From Leifsonia shinshuensis (GTDB taxonomy: Bacteria > Actinomycetota > Actinomycetes > Actinomycetales > Microbacteriaceae), in NCBI RefSeq assembly GCF_031456835.1, contig NZ_JAVDVK010000001.1:3410001-3474000 (forward strand): a DNA stretch of 64,000 bases. The letters run 5' to 3'. Below the pieces are notes generated by a model that saw only the letters and a program-made list of their open reading frames with translations, ran no database searches and had not been told where the DNA came from. Positions 41,392-50,736 of this stretch are shown here, piece after piece. The position numbers were made by a program, and so were the translations under genes. Every line of letters begins with the position of its first letter. Within the stretch, counting starts at the first letter, position 1.

Positions 41392-42555
41392 TCATGCTCC
41401 TTTCGTGGTGGCGCCGGCTGCGGCACGATCCGGCTGCGCCGGGGCGGTCGCGGCGTGGGAGGGGGCGAGCCGGACCTCGGCGCCGATCCGCGCGGACTCG
41501 TAGGCGGCGTCGATGACGCGCGCCCGCTCGAGGGCGAGGGCGCCGTCCCAGTTCGCCCAGCCGGACGGGTCGGCGACGTGCTCGAGGAACGTCTCGACGA
41601 CGGCCAGGTGGCCGCGGCCGGGGTCGGCGGTGACGCTGATGTCCTCGATCTGCTCGCCGTCGCCGGTGAAGATGGTGAGCTCGCCGGAGGGCGCGTAGTC
41701 GACGACGCGCAGGTCCGCGCCGCCCTCCGTGCCGTACAGCGTGATGCCGAACTCGTCGCCGGCCGGACGGTACGCCGCCCAGCTGGTCTCGAGCACGATC
41801 GAGCCGCCGCCCTCGAGGCGGAGCAGCAGGCTCGCGAGGTCTTCGACCTCGTAGGCCGAGCCGACGTGCTGCTTCGACGCGGTCGCACCGCCGCGGCCGC
41901 GCACGCCGAGCTCGGAGTGGGTGACCGCGGAGACCGCGACGACCCGCGGCTCGCCGAACAGGTGCAGCGCGTAGTCGAGCACGTGCACGCCGATGTCGAT
42001 CAGCGGACCGCCGCCGGCCATCTCGCGGTTGGTGAACCAGCTGCCGAGCGCAGGGATACCCGCCCGGCGCAGCCAGACGGCGCGAGCGTGGTACGGCCGG
42101 CCGATCTGGCCGGCGTCGATCGCTGCCTTGAGCGCCTGGATGTCGCCACGGCGCCGGTGGTTGAAGGCGACCTCCAGCACGCGGCCGGCGCGGTGCGCCG
42201 CATCCACCATCGTCTCCGCCTCGGCCGCGGTGCGGGCGATCGGCTTCTCGCTGAGGACGTGGATGCCCGCGTCCAGCGCGCCCACGGCGATCGGGGCGTG
42301 CAGGAAGGTCGGCACGGCGACGCTGACGACGTCGAGGTCGCCGTCGGCGACGAGATCCTTCCAGTCGCGGTAGAGCCGCTCGAGGCCGTACTGCTCGCCG
42401 AGCTCGGCGCGGGGGCCGTCCTCCATCCCGGCGATGGCGACGAGCTCGACGCCGGGGAGGGCGTCGTAGGCGGCCATGTGCTGCTGGCCGGCCCAGCCGA
42501 GGCCGACGACGCCGGCGCGGAGGGGGCGGCCGGAGGTTTCGCTGCGGGTGCTCAC
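41392..42555 (-). CDS. Gfo/Idh/MocA-family oxidoreductase (island gene 2)
   Basis: A 387-residue oxidoreductase with Rossmann motif [17 protein letters not shown] near residue 14, [14 protein letters not shown] (Lys about 104), and [21 protein letters not shown] in the substrate domain. GTG at 42555 is chosen because AAAGGAG lies just upstream; the ATG at 42594 has no ribosome site. It is the first gene of the leftward operon with thuA and another oxidoreductase; a 14-bp palindrome lies 58 bases upstream. Confidence 0.88.
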   Translation of the reverse strand: MSTRSETSGRPLRAGVVGLGWAGQQHMAAYDALPGVELVAIAGMEDGPRAELGEQYGLERLYRDWKDLVADGDLDVVSVAVPTFLHAPIAVGALDAGIHVLSEKPIARTAAEAETMVDAAHRAGRVLEVAFNHRRRGDIQALKAAIDAGQIGRPYHARAVWLRRAGIPALGSWFTNREMAGGGPLIDIGVHVLDYALHLFGEPRVVAVSAVTHSELGVRGRGGATASKQHVGSAYEVEDLASLLLRLEGGGSIVLETSWAAYRPAGDEFGITLYGTEGGADLRVVDYAPSGELTIFTGDGEQIEDISVTADPGRGHLAVVETFLEHVADPSGWANWDGALALERARVIDAAYESARIGAEVRLAPSHAATAPAQPDRAAAGATTKGA

Positions 42556-42612
42556 GGCACTCCTTTCAGATGGTGTGTGCTGTTCGGTGGTCATTGTGCT
42601 GCGTCTTCGTCT

Positions 42613-42626
42613 TCGAATCGATTCGA
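42613..42626. promoter_or_regulatory. Palindromic operator ahead of the leftward sugar operon
   Basis: TCGAATCGATTCGA is a perfect 14-bp palindrome with a central CG, in the 121-base gap between the ROK gene and island gene 2. It is a likely repressor site; the local ROK protein or a distant LacI protein could bind it. Confidence 0.55.
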
Positions 42627-42676
42627 GTGTGTTCAGGATGCGGTGCTGCGGCGTTCCGCCCGTCCGCTCCCGCGTG

Positions 42677-43867
42677 TCAGCGGAAGAGGGTGCGCGGGAT
42701 GCCCGCCTCGGGATCGAGCGCCCGCTGGACGACCATGATGGCGGCGCCGATGACGCCGCCGGTCTCGCCGGAGCGCGATTGCGTGATGGTGAGATGCTGC
42801 GTCGCGAGCGGTGTCGACCGCTGGTAGACGACCTCGCGCATCCCGGCGAGCAGCTGCTCGCCGACGCGGGAGAGGCTCCCGCCGACCACGATGGTCGACG
42901 GGTTGAGGAGGTTCACGCAGGTCGCGACCACGGCTCCGAGGTCGCGGCCCGCCTGACGGATCGCGTTGTGCACGGCGGGGTTGCCGCTGCGTGCCAGCTC
43001 GACGACGTCGTCGCTGGTCGCGGCGGGGAAGCCGGCCGCCGCGAGCGACCGGGCGATGGCCGGTCCGCTCACCAGGGACTCCAGGTCGGCGTCCTGCTCG
43101 CCGTGGCTGGGTGTGTCGGTGCCGAAGGGGACGCGGACGTGGCCTAGGTCGCCGGCGGAGCCGAGGGCCCCGCGCTGCAGGCGGCCGCCGCTGATGATGC
43201 CGGCGCCGACGCCCGTCGCCACCTTCACGAACAGGAGGTCGGTCTCGTCCGGGTACATGAGCGCCTGCTCGCCCAGCGCCAGCAGGTTGACGTCGTTGTC
43301 GACGAGCACGGGCACGTCGAACACCCGGCGGATGTAGGCGGGGATGTCGAACCGGTCCCATCCGGGCATGATCGGCGGGTTGACCGGCAGCCCGGTCGAG
43401 TGCTCGACCGGGCCGGGGACGCCCACGCCGACGCCGATGAGCTCCTCGGGCTGGCGGCCGGAGGCGATGTACAGCTCGCTCGCCGTCTCGAGCGCCCAGT
43501 CGAGGATGACCTCCGGCCCCTCGGCGATGCGGAGGCGGCGCGACTCGCTGGCCACGATCGTGCCGGCGAGGTTCGCCAGGGCGACGACGCCGTGGGTGGC
43601 GCCCAGATCGATCGCGACGATGACGCGGGAGTCGGGGTTGAAGCGGATGCGCGCCGGAGGGCGGCCGCCCGACGACACGTCGTCGCCGGCGGGCGCGACG
43701 AGGCCCGCTCCGGTCAAGGTGTCGATCCGCGACGCGATGGTCGACCGCGCCATCCCGGTCAGCTCGGCGAGCTGCGCGCGGGTGCGCGGGATGCCGTCGC
43801 GCAGGATCGCCAGCAGCTCCGCGGCGTCTGCGGCGACGAGCACCGAGTCTCGCGCGCTGTCGGTCAT
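42677..43867 (-). CDS. ROK-family transcriptional regulator of the sugar island
   Basis: A 396-residue ROK repressor: winged helix (ELLAILRDGIPRTRAQLAELTGMARSTIASRIDTL, about 13-48), then the kinase-fold sensor with the ATP-site DLGATHG, the catalytic-type Asp in LVDNDVNLLALGE, and TGVGAGIISGG. The His of AGDLGHVRV is kept but the usual CxCGxxGCxE zinc site is replaced by TDTPSHGEQDADLE, so the zinc cysteines are missing. It sits between the two arms of the island and is divergent from the rightward arm. ATG at 43867 is six bases after TTCAAT, a near-match to the leaderless layout. Confidence 0.88.
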   Translation of the reverse strand: MTDSARDSVLVAADAAELLAILRDGIPRTRAQLAELTGMARSTIASRIDTLTGAGLVAPAGDDVSSGGRPPARIRFNPDSRVIVAIDLGATHGVVALANLAGTIVASESRRLRIAEGPEVILDWALETASELYIASGRQPEELIGVGVGVPGPVEHSTGLPVNPPIMPGWDRFDIPAYIRRVFDVPVLVDNDVNLLALGEQALMYPDETDLLFVKVATGVGAGIISGGRLQRGALGSAGDLGHVRVPFGTDTPSHGEQDADLESLVSGPAIARSLAAAGFPAATSDDVVELARSGNPAVHNAIRQAGRDLGAVVATCVNLLNPSTIVVGGSLSRVGEQLLAGMREVVYQRSTPLATQHLTITQSRSGETGGVIGAAIMVVQRALDPEAGIPRTLFR

Positions 43868-43931
43868 GAGGGTATTGAACCACAGTGACGGCGCGGTGCT
43901 CAAAGTCATGCACGCATACGTCGACTTTTGT

Positions 43932-43960
43932 TTGACATCCGGCAGAAGTGCCGATTGAAT
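43932..43960 (+). promoter_or_regulatory. Promoter with internal operator for the rightward sugar operon
   Basis: TTGACA (43932-43937), 17 bases, TTGAAT (43955-43960). The spacer contains CGGCA-GAAG-TGCCG (43940-43953), an inverted repeat placed where a bound repressor would block the polymerase. The ROK protein encoded divergently is the natural candidate. Confidence 0.65.
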
Positions 43961-44042
43961 GGTTCCCGCGCCCCTTCGGCGCCTCCACCCCAGAAGCTTC
44001 CATCCCAAGAAGCCTTCACCCAAGAACTCGACGAGGAGAACA

Positions 44043-44786
44043 GTGTCGACGTCAAAAGTCTCCGTGCAGCTGTACACGGTCCGCGAACTCCTGACCGAAG
44101 ACACGGTCGGAACCCTGAAGCGCATCGCCGACATCGGGTTCACCCAGGTGGAGCCGTTCGCCTTCCTCGACTTCGGTGACGCGCTTCGCGACGGCCTGGC
44201 CGAGGCTGGTCTCTCCGCGCCGACCACGCACCAGGGCTTCATCGGGGGCGACCTCGACCGGGTGTTCGAGTCGGCGAAGGCCCTCGGCATCCAGACGGTC
44301 ATCGACCCGTTCGTCGCTCCCGACAAGTGGCAGAGCGCCGACGACGTCGCGAAGACGGCGGAGCAGCTCAACGCCGCCGCCGAGGTCGCCGCCAGGTACG
44401 GCATCCGCGTGGGGTACCACAACCACGATCACGAGATCTCCAGCACCATCGACGGCGTCACGGCGCTCGAGTTCTTCGCCGGCCGGCTCGCGCCCGAGGT
44501 CGTCCTCGAGGTCGACACGTACTGGGTCGCCGTGGGCGGCGCGGACCCGGTGTCCTTCCTGCCGAAGCTGGGCGACCGCGTGGTCGCGCTGCACATCAAG
44601 GACGGCCCCGGCACGCACGAGACGAAGGACCAGGTCGCCGTCGGCCAGGGCTCGCTGCCGATCGAGCAGATCATCGCCGCGGCCCCTGAGGCGCTCCGCG
44701 TGATCGAACTCGACGACTCGCGCGGCGACCGCTTCCAGGCCGTCGCCGACAGCTTCGCCTTCCTCACCTCGAAGGGCCTCGCGTGA
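44043..44786 (+). CDS. Sugar phosphate isomerase/epimerase-like TIM barrel (island gene 3)
   Basis: A 247-residue xylose-isomerase-like TIM barrel. Metal-site residues are in GYHNHDHE, LEVDTYWV, ALHIKDG and VIELDDS. Members act on keto sugars or inositols as isomerases, epimerases or dehydratases, and in 3-keto-glycoside pathways as lyases. GTG at 44043 is preceded by GAGGAG. Its stop codon overlaps the next start (GTGA). First gene of the rightward arm. Confidence 0.88.
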   Translation: MSTSKVSVQLYTVRELLTEDTVGTLKRIADIGFTQVEPFAFLDFGDALRDGLAEAGLSAPTTHQGFIGGDLDRVFESAKALGIQTVIDPFVAPDKWQSADDVAKTAEQLNAAAEVAARYGIRVGYHNHDHEISSTIDGVTALEFFAGRLAPEVVLEVDTYWVAVGGADPVSFLPKLGDRVVALHIKDGPGTHETKDQVAVGQGSLPIEQIIAAAPEALRVIELDDSRGDRFQAVADSFAFLTSKGLA

Positions 44787-45880
44787 GCGCCGGGCGCGTC
44801 GGAGTCGGCGTCATCGGCGCCGGTGTCATCAGCAACGAGTACCTCGGCAACCTCACTTCGTTCCCCGACCTCGACGTGCGGTTCGTCGCCGACATCGACC
44901 TCGAGCGCGCACAGGCGCAGGCCGAGAAGTACGGCGTCCCCGGGTCCGGGACGGTCGAGGAGCTGCTCGCCGACGACGCCATCGAGATCGTCGTCAACCT
45001 GACCATTCCGAAGGTGCATGTCGACGTCGCCCTGCAGGCGCTCGCCGCGGGCAAGAACGTCTGGAGCGAGAAGCCGTTCGCCCTCGACCGCGCGAGCGGA
45101 CGCGAACTGCTTGAGGCGGGCCACGCCAAGGGCCTCCGGGTCGCGACCGCGCCCGACACGTTCCTCGGTTCCGGCATCCAGTCCGCCCGGCGACTGATCG
45201 AGCACGGCGACATCGGAGCGCCGCTCACCGCGCTCACGCTCATGCAGAGCCCGGGGCCGGAGTCGTGGCACCCGAACCCCGACTTCCTGTTCCAGGAGGG
45301 CGCGGGGCCGCTGTTCGACATCGGCCCGTACTACCTGACCGCGCTCGTGCAGCTCTTCGGACCGGTCGCACGGGTCAGCGCCGTCGCGTCGAAGGCGCGG
45401 GAGAGCCGCATCATCGGATCGGGTCCGCGCGCCGGCGAGGAGTTCGCCGTCACGGTCCCGACCCACGTCAGCGCCCTGTACGAGTTCGAGAGCGGGCAGA
45501 CGGCGCAGGCCGTGTTCAGCTTCGATTCGAAGCTCGGCCGCACCCAGTTCGAGGTCGCGGGGATCGACGGCACGGTCGTCGTTCCCGACCCGAACACCTT
45601 CGAAGGCGAGCTGCTGGTGCACGACGCCGACGGCGTGAACACGGTTCCGTCGACCGGAACCACCGCCACGCGTGGCATCGGTGTGGTGGAGCTCGCCCGG
45701 GCCATCCGGGCCGGCGTGCCCGAGCGGGCGTCCGGCGAGCAGGCGTACCACGTGCTCGACATCATGGTGTCGACCATCGAGGCGGGGGAGTCGCGGACGC
45801 CGGTCGAGGTGGAGAGCACCGTCGAGGTCGCTCCCGCCCTGCCGGAGGACTGGGACCCGCGCGCGGCGACCCTGGCGTGA
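44783..45880 (+). CDS. Gfo/Idh/MocA-family oxidoreductase (island gene 4)
   Basis: A 365-residue oxidoreductase: Rossmann motif VGVIGAGVISNEYL (8-21), SEKPFALDRASG (Lys about 97), TAPDTFLGSGIQSARRLI, and GAGPLFDIGPYYLTALVQLFG in the substrate domain. It is translationally coupled to the upstream TIM barrel (four-base overlap). The pairing of one TIM barrel with one oxidoreductase is repeated by the next two genes. Confidence 0.9.
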   Translation: MSAGRVGVGVIGAGVISNEYLGNLTSFPDLDVRFVADIDLERAQAQAEKYGVPGSGTVEELLADDAIEIVVNLTIPKVHVDVALQALAAGKNVWSEKPFALDRASGRELLEAGHAKGLRVATAPDTFLGSGIQSARRLIEHGDIGAPLTALTLMQSPGPESWHPNPDFLFQEGAGPLFDIGPYYLTALVQLFGPVARVSAVASKARESRIIGSGPRAGEEFAVTVPTHVSALYEFESGQTAQAVFSFDSKLGRTQFEVAGIDGTVVVPDPNTFEGELLVHDADGVNTVPSTGTTATRGIGVVELARAIRAGVPERASGEQAYHVLDIMVSTIEAGESRTPVEVESTVEVAPALPEDWDPRAATLA

Positions 45881-45890
45881 GGCTGACGGT

Positions 45891-47057
45891 ATGAGCGAGG
45901 GTACGGACGGGAACGAGCCGACCGCCATGGCGACGGCGGCGACGAACGGCGGGCTGACCCGCCGGGACGGAACCGCGGCGGGCGCGAACCTCCGCGTCGC
46001 GATCGTGGGTGGCGGCTTCATGGCGGAGGTGCACTCCCGCGCCGCCCGCGCCGCACGGGCCGACGTGGCGGGCATCGTCTCCTCCACGCCGGAGCGTTCG
46101 GTGGCGGCGGCGGAACGGCTCGGAATCGGCCGGGCGTACTCCTCGCTCGAGGAGGTGCTGTCCGACGACACCATCGACCTGGTGCACGTCACCACGCCCA
46201 ACGCCCTGCACGCGGAGCAGGCCGCCGCCGTGCTCGCCGCGGGCAAGGATGTGGTGTGCGAGAAGCCGCTGGCGACGACGGTCGCCGACGCCGAAGGCCT
46301 CGTGGCCGCGGCGGAGGGACGCACGGCCACGGTGCCCTTCGTGTACCGCTTCCACCCGATGGTGCGTGAAGCGCGCTCGCGGTTCGCCTCCGGTGAGGCT
46401 GGCCGCGTGCTCAGCATCAACGCGTCCTACCTCCAGGACTGGCTGCTCGGCGAGAGCGATGACAACTGGCGGGTGGATGCGCGCCAGGGCGGTCGCTCCC
46501 GGGCGTTCGCCGACATCGGGTCGCACCTCGTCGACCTGGTCGAGTTCGTCAGCGGCGACCGCGTCAGCCGGGTGTCCGCGACGAAGCGCACGGTGTTCGC
46601 CGAGCGGGCCTCGCACAGCGGGATCACCACGGAGGACGCGGTCGCCGTCGTGGTCGAGACGCACTCCGGCGCACTCGGCACCCTGCTGGTGTCGCAGGTC
46701 GCGCCGGGCCGTAAGAACCGGCTCTGGCTCGAGATCGCCGGAAGCGCCGAGAGCGTCGCCTTCGACCAGGAGCAGCCGGAGACGCTGTGGATCGGCCGGC
46801 GGAAGGGCAGCCTGATCGTGCCGCGCGACGCCGACCAGCTCAGCGAGGACGCGGCGCGCCTGTGCGTGGTCCCGTCCGGGCACCCGCAGGGATACCAGGA
46901 CGCGTTCAACGCGTTCGTGGCGGACACGTACGCCGCCGTCGCGGGCGAGAGCCCCGACGGCCTCCCGCGCTTCGCCGACGGCCTGCGGGCCGTGCGGGTC
47001 ACCGACGCGGTGATCGACTCGGCCGAGTCGGGCGCCTGGGTCGACATCGCACAGTAG
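45891..47057 (+). CDS. Gfo/Idh/MocA-family oxidoreductase (island gene 5)
   Basis: A 388-residue oxidoreductase with a 33-residue extra N-terminus before the Rossmann motif [16 protein letters not shown], then [14 protein letters not shown] and [18 protein letters not shown]. It is closest in layout to members that act on glycoside or inositol substrates, but the substrate is not evident. GAGG lies before the ATG at 45891, ten bases after the preceding gene. Confidence 0.9.
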   Translation: MSEGTDGNEPTAMATAATNGGLTRRDGTAAGANLRVAIVGGGFMAEVHSRAARAARADVAGIVSSTPERSVAAAERLGIGRAYSSLEEVLSDDTIDLVHVTTPNALHAEQAAAVLAAGKDVVCEKPLATTVADAEGLVAAAEGRTATVPFVYRFHPMVREARSRFASGEAGRVLSINASYLQDWLLGESDDNWRVDARQGGRSRAFADIGSHLVDLVEFVSGDRVSRVSATKRTVFAERASHSGITTEDAVAVVVETHSGALGTLLVSQVAPGRKNRLWLEIAGSAESVAFDQEQPETLWIGRRKGSLIVPRDADQLSEDAARLCVVPSGHPQGYQDAFNAFVADTYAAVAGESPDGLPRFADGLRAVRVTDAVIDSAESGAWVDIAQ

Positions 47058-47088
47058 ACACGAGAACGACAACGAGGGGAACGAACCC

Positions 47089-48138
47089 ATGACGGACGAG
47101 ACACGTGAAGCCCCCGCGACGGAGTCGGGGCGGACGCACCCGGTCACCCTGTTCACCGGGCAGTGGGCCGACCTCACGCTGGAGGAGGTCGCGAAGTACG
47201 CCTCCGAGTGGGGCTACGACGGCCTCGAGATCGCCTGCTCCGGCGAGCACCTCGACGTCTGGCGCGCCGCGGAGGACGACGCCTACCTGCAGGAGCGCCT
47301 CGATCTGCTCGATCGGTACGGGCTGAAGGTGTGGGCCATCTCCAACCACCTCAAGGGTCAGGCCGTCTGCGACGACCCGATCGACTTCCGCCACCAGGCG
47401 ATCGTCGGCTCCAAGGTGTGGGGCGACGGCGACCCCGAGGGCGTCCGCCAGCGCGCGGCCGAGGAGCTCAAGCTGACCGCCAAGGTCGCCCGCAAGCTGG
47501 GCGTGGACACGGTCGTCGGCTTCACCGGCTCCAGCATCTGGCCCTACGTCGCCCAGTTCCCGCCCGTCCCGGCCGAGGTGTTCGACCGCGGCTACCAGGA
47601 CTTCGCCGACCGCTGGAACCCCATCCTCGACGTGTTCGACGGCGAGGGCGTGCGGTTCGCGCACGAAGTGCACCCGTCCGAGATCGCCTACGACTACTGG
47701 ACCAGCGTGCGGACGCTCGAGGCGATCGACCACCGCGAGGCGTTCGGCTTCAACTGGGACCCCAGCCACATGATGTGGCAGGACATCGACCCCGTGGGCT
47801 TCATCGTCGACTTCCAGGACCGCATCTACCACGTGGACTGCAAGGACACGCGTCTGCGGCCGAAGAACGGCCGGGCCGGGGTGCTCGGTTCGCACCTCCC
47901 GTGGGGCGACCCGCGCCGCGGCTGGGACTTCGTCTCCACCGGGCACGGCGACGTGCCGTGGGAGGACGCGTTCCGGGCGCTCGAGTCCATCGGCTACACC
48001 GGTCCGATCTCCATCGAGTGGGAGGACGCCGGGATGGACCGCCTCCACGGCGCGAAGGAGGCGGTGGGCTACATCCGCTCCCTGCTGTGGAAGCAGCCGA
48101 CAGCGTCGTTCGACGCGGCCTTCAGCAACCAGGACTGA
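47089..48138 (+). CDS. Sugar phosphate isomerase/epimerase-like TIM barrel (island gene 6)
   Basis: A 349-residue TIM barrel with metal-site motifs in [37 protein letters not shown] and [12 protein letters not shown]. It is longer than island gene 3 and matches the group often paired with Gfo/Idh/MocA oxidoreductases of the YcjS/YcjR kind. GAGGGG sits nine bases before the ATG. Its last 17 bases overlap the convergent DedA gene. No transporter follows. Confidence 0.9.
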   Translation: MTDETREAPATESGRTHPVTLFTGQWADLTLEEVAKYASEWGYDGLEIACSGEHLDVWRAAEDDAYLQERLDLLDRYGLKVWAISNHLKGQAVCDDPIDFRHQAIVGSKVWGDGDPEGVRQRAAEELKLTAKVARKLGVDTVVGFTGSSIWPYVAQFPPVPAEVFDRGYQDFADRWNPILDVFDGEGVRFAHEVHPSEIAYDYWTSVRTLEAIDHREAFGFNWDPSHMMWQDIDPVGFIVDFQDRIYHVDCKDTRLRPKNGRAGVLGSHLPWGDPRRGWDFVSTGHGDVPWEDAFRALESIGYTGPISIEWEDAGMDRLHGAKEAVGYIRSLLWKQPTASFDAAFSNQD

Positions 48139-48754
48139 CGCGGCGGCGCGCCCGGCGATCGAGCAGCCAGGCGCGCACGCCCGCGACGATCGAGGCCAGG
48201 ATGACCACCCCGGCGACCACGTAGGCGAGCGGGCGCACGCTCGGGTTCACGGCGGCGAAGTACCCGATCACGGTGATCAGCACGCCCCAGCTGAGTGCTC
48301 CGACGATGTTCGCGGTGAGGAAGCGCCAGTACCGCATCGCGCTGATGCCGGCGATCGGAGGGATGAAGACGCGTCCCCACGGGATGTACCTGCTGATGAC
48401 CACCGACCACCAGCCGAAGAGCTCGTAGAAGCGCTCCGCCCGGCGCACGCCCGCCTGCACCCAGCGCCCGCCGCGGCGGGTCAGGTACGGACGGCCGAAC
48501 CGGCGGCCGAGCCAGAAGCCGACCTGGTCGCCGAGCACCGCGGCCACCCCGACGCCGATGGCGAGCACCCAGATGGACAGCTCCGGGTTCGTCCCGGTGA
48601 GGATGCCCGCGCCGAACAGCAGCGAGTCACCGGTGATGAACGGGATGAACACCCCGACGAACAGCGCCGTCCCGGCGAAGACCAGCCCCCAGACGGCCAG
48701 GTAGAACACCAACGGCCCCACATCGCCGAAGAAGTTCGCGAGGTCGTTGGCCAT
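48122..48754 (-). CDS. DedA-family membrane protein
   Basis: A 210-residue DedA/SNARE-associated (VTT domain) protein. The reentrant-helix motifs are seen as [19 protein letters not shown] and [23 protein letters not shown], with [13 protein letters not shown] between. These proteins act as lipid (undecaprenyl phosphate or phosphatidylethanolamine) transporters. ATG at 48754 is six bases after TACCCT. It ends tail-to-tail with the sugar island. Confidence 0.9.
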   Translation of the reverse strand: MANDLANFFGDVGPLVFYLAVWGLVFAGTALFVGVFIPFITGDSLLFGAGILTGTNPELSIWVLAIGVGVAAVLGDQVGFWLGRRFGRPYLTRRGGRWVQAGVRRAERFYELFGWWSVVISRYIPWGRVFIPPIAGISAMRYWRFLTANIVGALSWGVLITVIGYFAAVNPSVRPLAYVVAGVVILASIVAGVRAWLLDRRARRRVSPGC

Positions 48755-48813
48755 GCTCCGAGGGTACCGGGCGAGCCCGGACCCGAACCGGGAGCGGGTG
48801 ACGATGGCGGCGC

Positions 48814-49365
48814 TCAGCCGAAGGCGACCTCCGCCGCGTCCACCACCTCGGCGGTCCGGCCGGGAGCGCGGTGGTTCGACCAGTACAGATTCGTGTGGGC
48901 GATCACCAGCTCGGGAGGCGGCGCACCCCAGGGCGAGAGGTCCTCGGTCGTGTGCGCGTCGCCCACCAGGGTGACGTCGTAACCGCGGACGACCGCGCCG
49001 TGGATCGTCCCGCGGATGCATTCGTCGGTCTGCGAGCCCGTCACGACGATCCGTCCGACGCCCGCATCCGCCAGCACCGCCTCCAGGGTCGTGTCCTCGA
49101 ACGCGTCCGCGTACTGCTTGGGCACGAGCGGCTCGTCGTCGGCGCGACGCAGCTCCGCGACGTACTCCCAGGCCTCGCTGCCGTAGGGCAGGTTCTCGTC
49201 CGAGTGCTGGATCCACACCACCGGCACGGACTCCTCGCGCGCCCGATCCACCAGGCCGCGGATCCTCTCCACGATCTCGTCCCGCCGGTACGCCTCGCCG
49301 ATCACCCCGTTCTGCACGTCGATCACCAGCAGCGCCGTCGCGTTCCGCCCGTCGAGAGTCGTCAT
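48814..49365 (-). CDS. Isochorismatase-like cysteine hydrolase
   Basis: A 183-residue cysteine hydrolase. The catalytic triad is Asp16 in ALLVIDVQNGV, Lys in LVPKQYADAF and Cys in TGSQTDECIRGT. Family members hydrolyse small amides such as nicotinamide or act on isochorismate; the substrate here is unknown. AAGGGGG precedes the ATG at 49365. It is divergent from the pentapeptide gene. Confidence 0.9.
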   Translation of the reverse strand: MTTLDGRNATALLVIDVQNGVIGEAYRRDEIVERIRGLVDRAREESVPVVWIQHSDENLPYGSEAWEYVAELRRADDEPLVPKQYADAFEDTTLEAVLADAGVGRIVVTGSQTDECIRGTIHGAVVRGYDVTLVGDAHTTEDLSPWGAPPPELVIAHTNLYWSNHRAPGRTAEVVDAAEVAFG

Positions 49366-49419
49366 CGTGCCCCCTTCTGTGGGCAGGATGCTACTCCGCG
49401 CGGCATCCCGGGCACAGGC

Positions 49420-49431
49420 TAGGCTCGCCCC
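49420..49431 (+). promoter_or_regulatory. Leaderless promoter of the pentapeptide gene
   Basis: TAGGCT (49420-49425) plus six C/G-rich bases, then the GTG. Identical -10 and spacing to the GNAT gene at 36379. Confidence 0.6.
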
Positions 49432-50028
49432 GTGACCAGCGCGGGCGAGACCATCACAGGCGAGGACTGGTACGGGCGCGACCTCGACGGCGTCGAGTTC
49501 ACCGGGATGGTGTTCGACAACGTGGACATGACCGAGCTCCGGAGCACCGGCGCCACGTTCACCGAGTGCGTGTTCCGCACCGTTCGCTTCAACGTCAGCG
49601 AGCACGACGAGTCGGCGTTCGTGAACTGCCGGTTCGAGTCGTGCAACTTCTTCGACAGCACGTTCCGCCGGTGCAAGCTGACCGGGAGCACCTTCCACCA
49701 CTGCGAGTTCCCGCTGCTGAAGGTGGAGGGCGGCAACTGGTCGTTCGTCAGCCTGCGCCGCGCGGAACTGCGCGGGGCGACCTTCGAGGGCGTCCGGCTG
49801 CGCGAGGCCGACCTCTCGGAGGCCCGCTGCCAGGAGGCGCGGTTCGAGGGATGCGACCTCAGTGCCGCGCTCATCACCGGCGCCGACCTGACCGCCGCCA
49901 GCATCGCGGGAAGCGATGTGACCGGCGTCGACCCGTCGGACGTCGTGCTGCGCGGGACCGTGATCGACGAACGCCAGGCCGTCGTGCTCGCCGAGGCGCT
50001 CGGGATGGTGGTCGTCCCCCTCGGCTGA
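49432..50028 (+). CDS. Pentapeptide-repeat protein
   Basis: A 198-residue protein made of A(D/N)Lxx-type pentapeptide repeats that form a right-handed quadrilateral beta-helix: DGVEFTGMVFDNVDM, TFTECVFRTVRF, SAFVNCRFESCNFFDSTFRRCKLTGSTF, then ADLSEARCQEARFEGCDLSAA. Some relatives (MfpA, Qnr) protect DNA gyrase from fluoroquinolones by mimicking DNA, but most have no known role; this copy is not clearly in the Qnr group. It ends near the convergent ABC-ATPase gene, with a small hairpin between. Confidence 0.85.
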   Translation: MTSAGETITGEDWYGRDLDGVEFTGMVFDNVDMTELRSTGATFTECVFRTVRFNVSEHDESAFVNCRFESCNFFDSTFRRCKLTGSTFHHCEFPLLKVEGGNWSFVSLRRAELRGATFEGVRLREADLSEARCQEARFEGCDLSAALITGADLTAASIAGSDVTGVDPSDVVLRGTVIDERQAVVLAEALGMVVVPLG

Positions 50029-50041
50029 GCCGGTGGCTCAG
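50025..50041. terminator. Short hairpin between convergent genes
   Basis: CTGAGCC-GGT-GGCTCAG, a 7-bp stem that includes both stop codons of the pentapeptide gene and the ABC-ATPase gene. Confidence 0.45.
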
Positions 50042-50709
50042 GCCACCTCGTCGACCCGCCCGTGCTTGATGTGCAGCCGGCGCTGAGCCCGCTTGGCCAC
50101 GGCAGAGTCGTGCGTGACGATCACCACGGTCAGGCCGCGATCGCGCCACAGCCCCTCCAGCAGGTCCATGATCTCGTCGCGGGTCTCCTCGTCCAGGTTG
50201 CCGGTGGGCTCGTCGGCGAGGAGCACCTCCGGGTTCTTGACCAGGGCGCGCGCGATGGCGACGCGCTGCTGCTGGCCGCCGGACAGCTCCGACGGCAGGT
50301 GGTTGCCGCGGTCCGCGAGCCCTACCGAGGCCAGCGCCTCCGCCGCGCGGCGTTTGCGCTCGGCGCCGCTCACCTTCAGCGGCGCGAGCGCCGTCTCCAC
50401 GTTCTCCTGCGCGGTCAGGGTGGGGATCAGGTTGAAGCCCTGGAAGACGAAGCCGATCTCCTTCGCCCGGATCTTCGCCAGCCTGCCGTCCCGCTGCTTC
50501 GAGAGGCTGTCGGCGCCGAGCTGCACGGAGCCGGCGGTGGGCCGGTCGAGCGCTCCCAGCATCTGCAGCAGCGTCGACTTGCCGCCGCCGGTCGGGCCCT
50601 GGATGGCGACGAGCTGGCCGTCCGGGATCTCCAGGCTCACGTCGTCGAGGGCGACGACCTGGCGCTTGGACTGGCTGTACTTCTTCGTGACGTCGGTGAG
50701 GGTGTACAT
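50038..50709 (-). CDS. ABC transporter ATPase, MacB/LolD type
   Basis: A 223-residue ATPase: Walker [10 protein letters not shown] (38-46), Q-loop [19 protein letters not shown], signature [15 protein letters not shown], Walker [16 protein letters not shown] and the H-loop IVTHD. It should power the FtsX-like permease encoded 27 bases upstream. The substrate is unknown; MacB-type exporters move peptides, lipoproteins or antibiotics or act as mechanotransmitters. Confidence 0.94.
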   Translation of the reverse strand: MYTLTDVTKKYSQSKRQVVALDDVSLEIPDGQLVAIQGPTGGGKSTLLQMLGALDRPTAGSVQLGADSLSKQRDGRLAKIRAKEIGFVFQGFNLIPTLTAQENVETALAPLKVSGAERKRRAAEALASVGLADRGNHLPSELSGGQQQRVAIARALVKNPEVLLADEPTGNLDEETRDEIMDLLEGLWRDRGLTVVIVTHDSAVAKRAQRRLHIKHGRVDEVA

Positions 50710-50736
50710 CGTGACTCCTTGGGGTCGAAGGGGCGG

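Noticed and set aside
49432-50028. Qnr/MfpA-type fluoroquinolone protection by the pentapeptide protein
   Set aside because: The repeats are clear, but many pentapeptide proteins have no link to gyrase and no MfpA-like conservon genes are adjacent.
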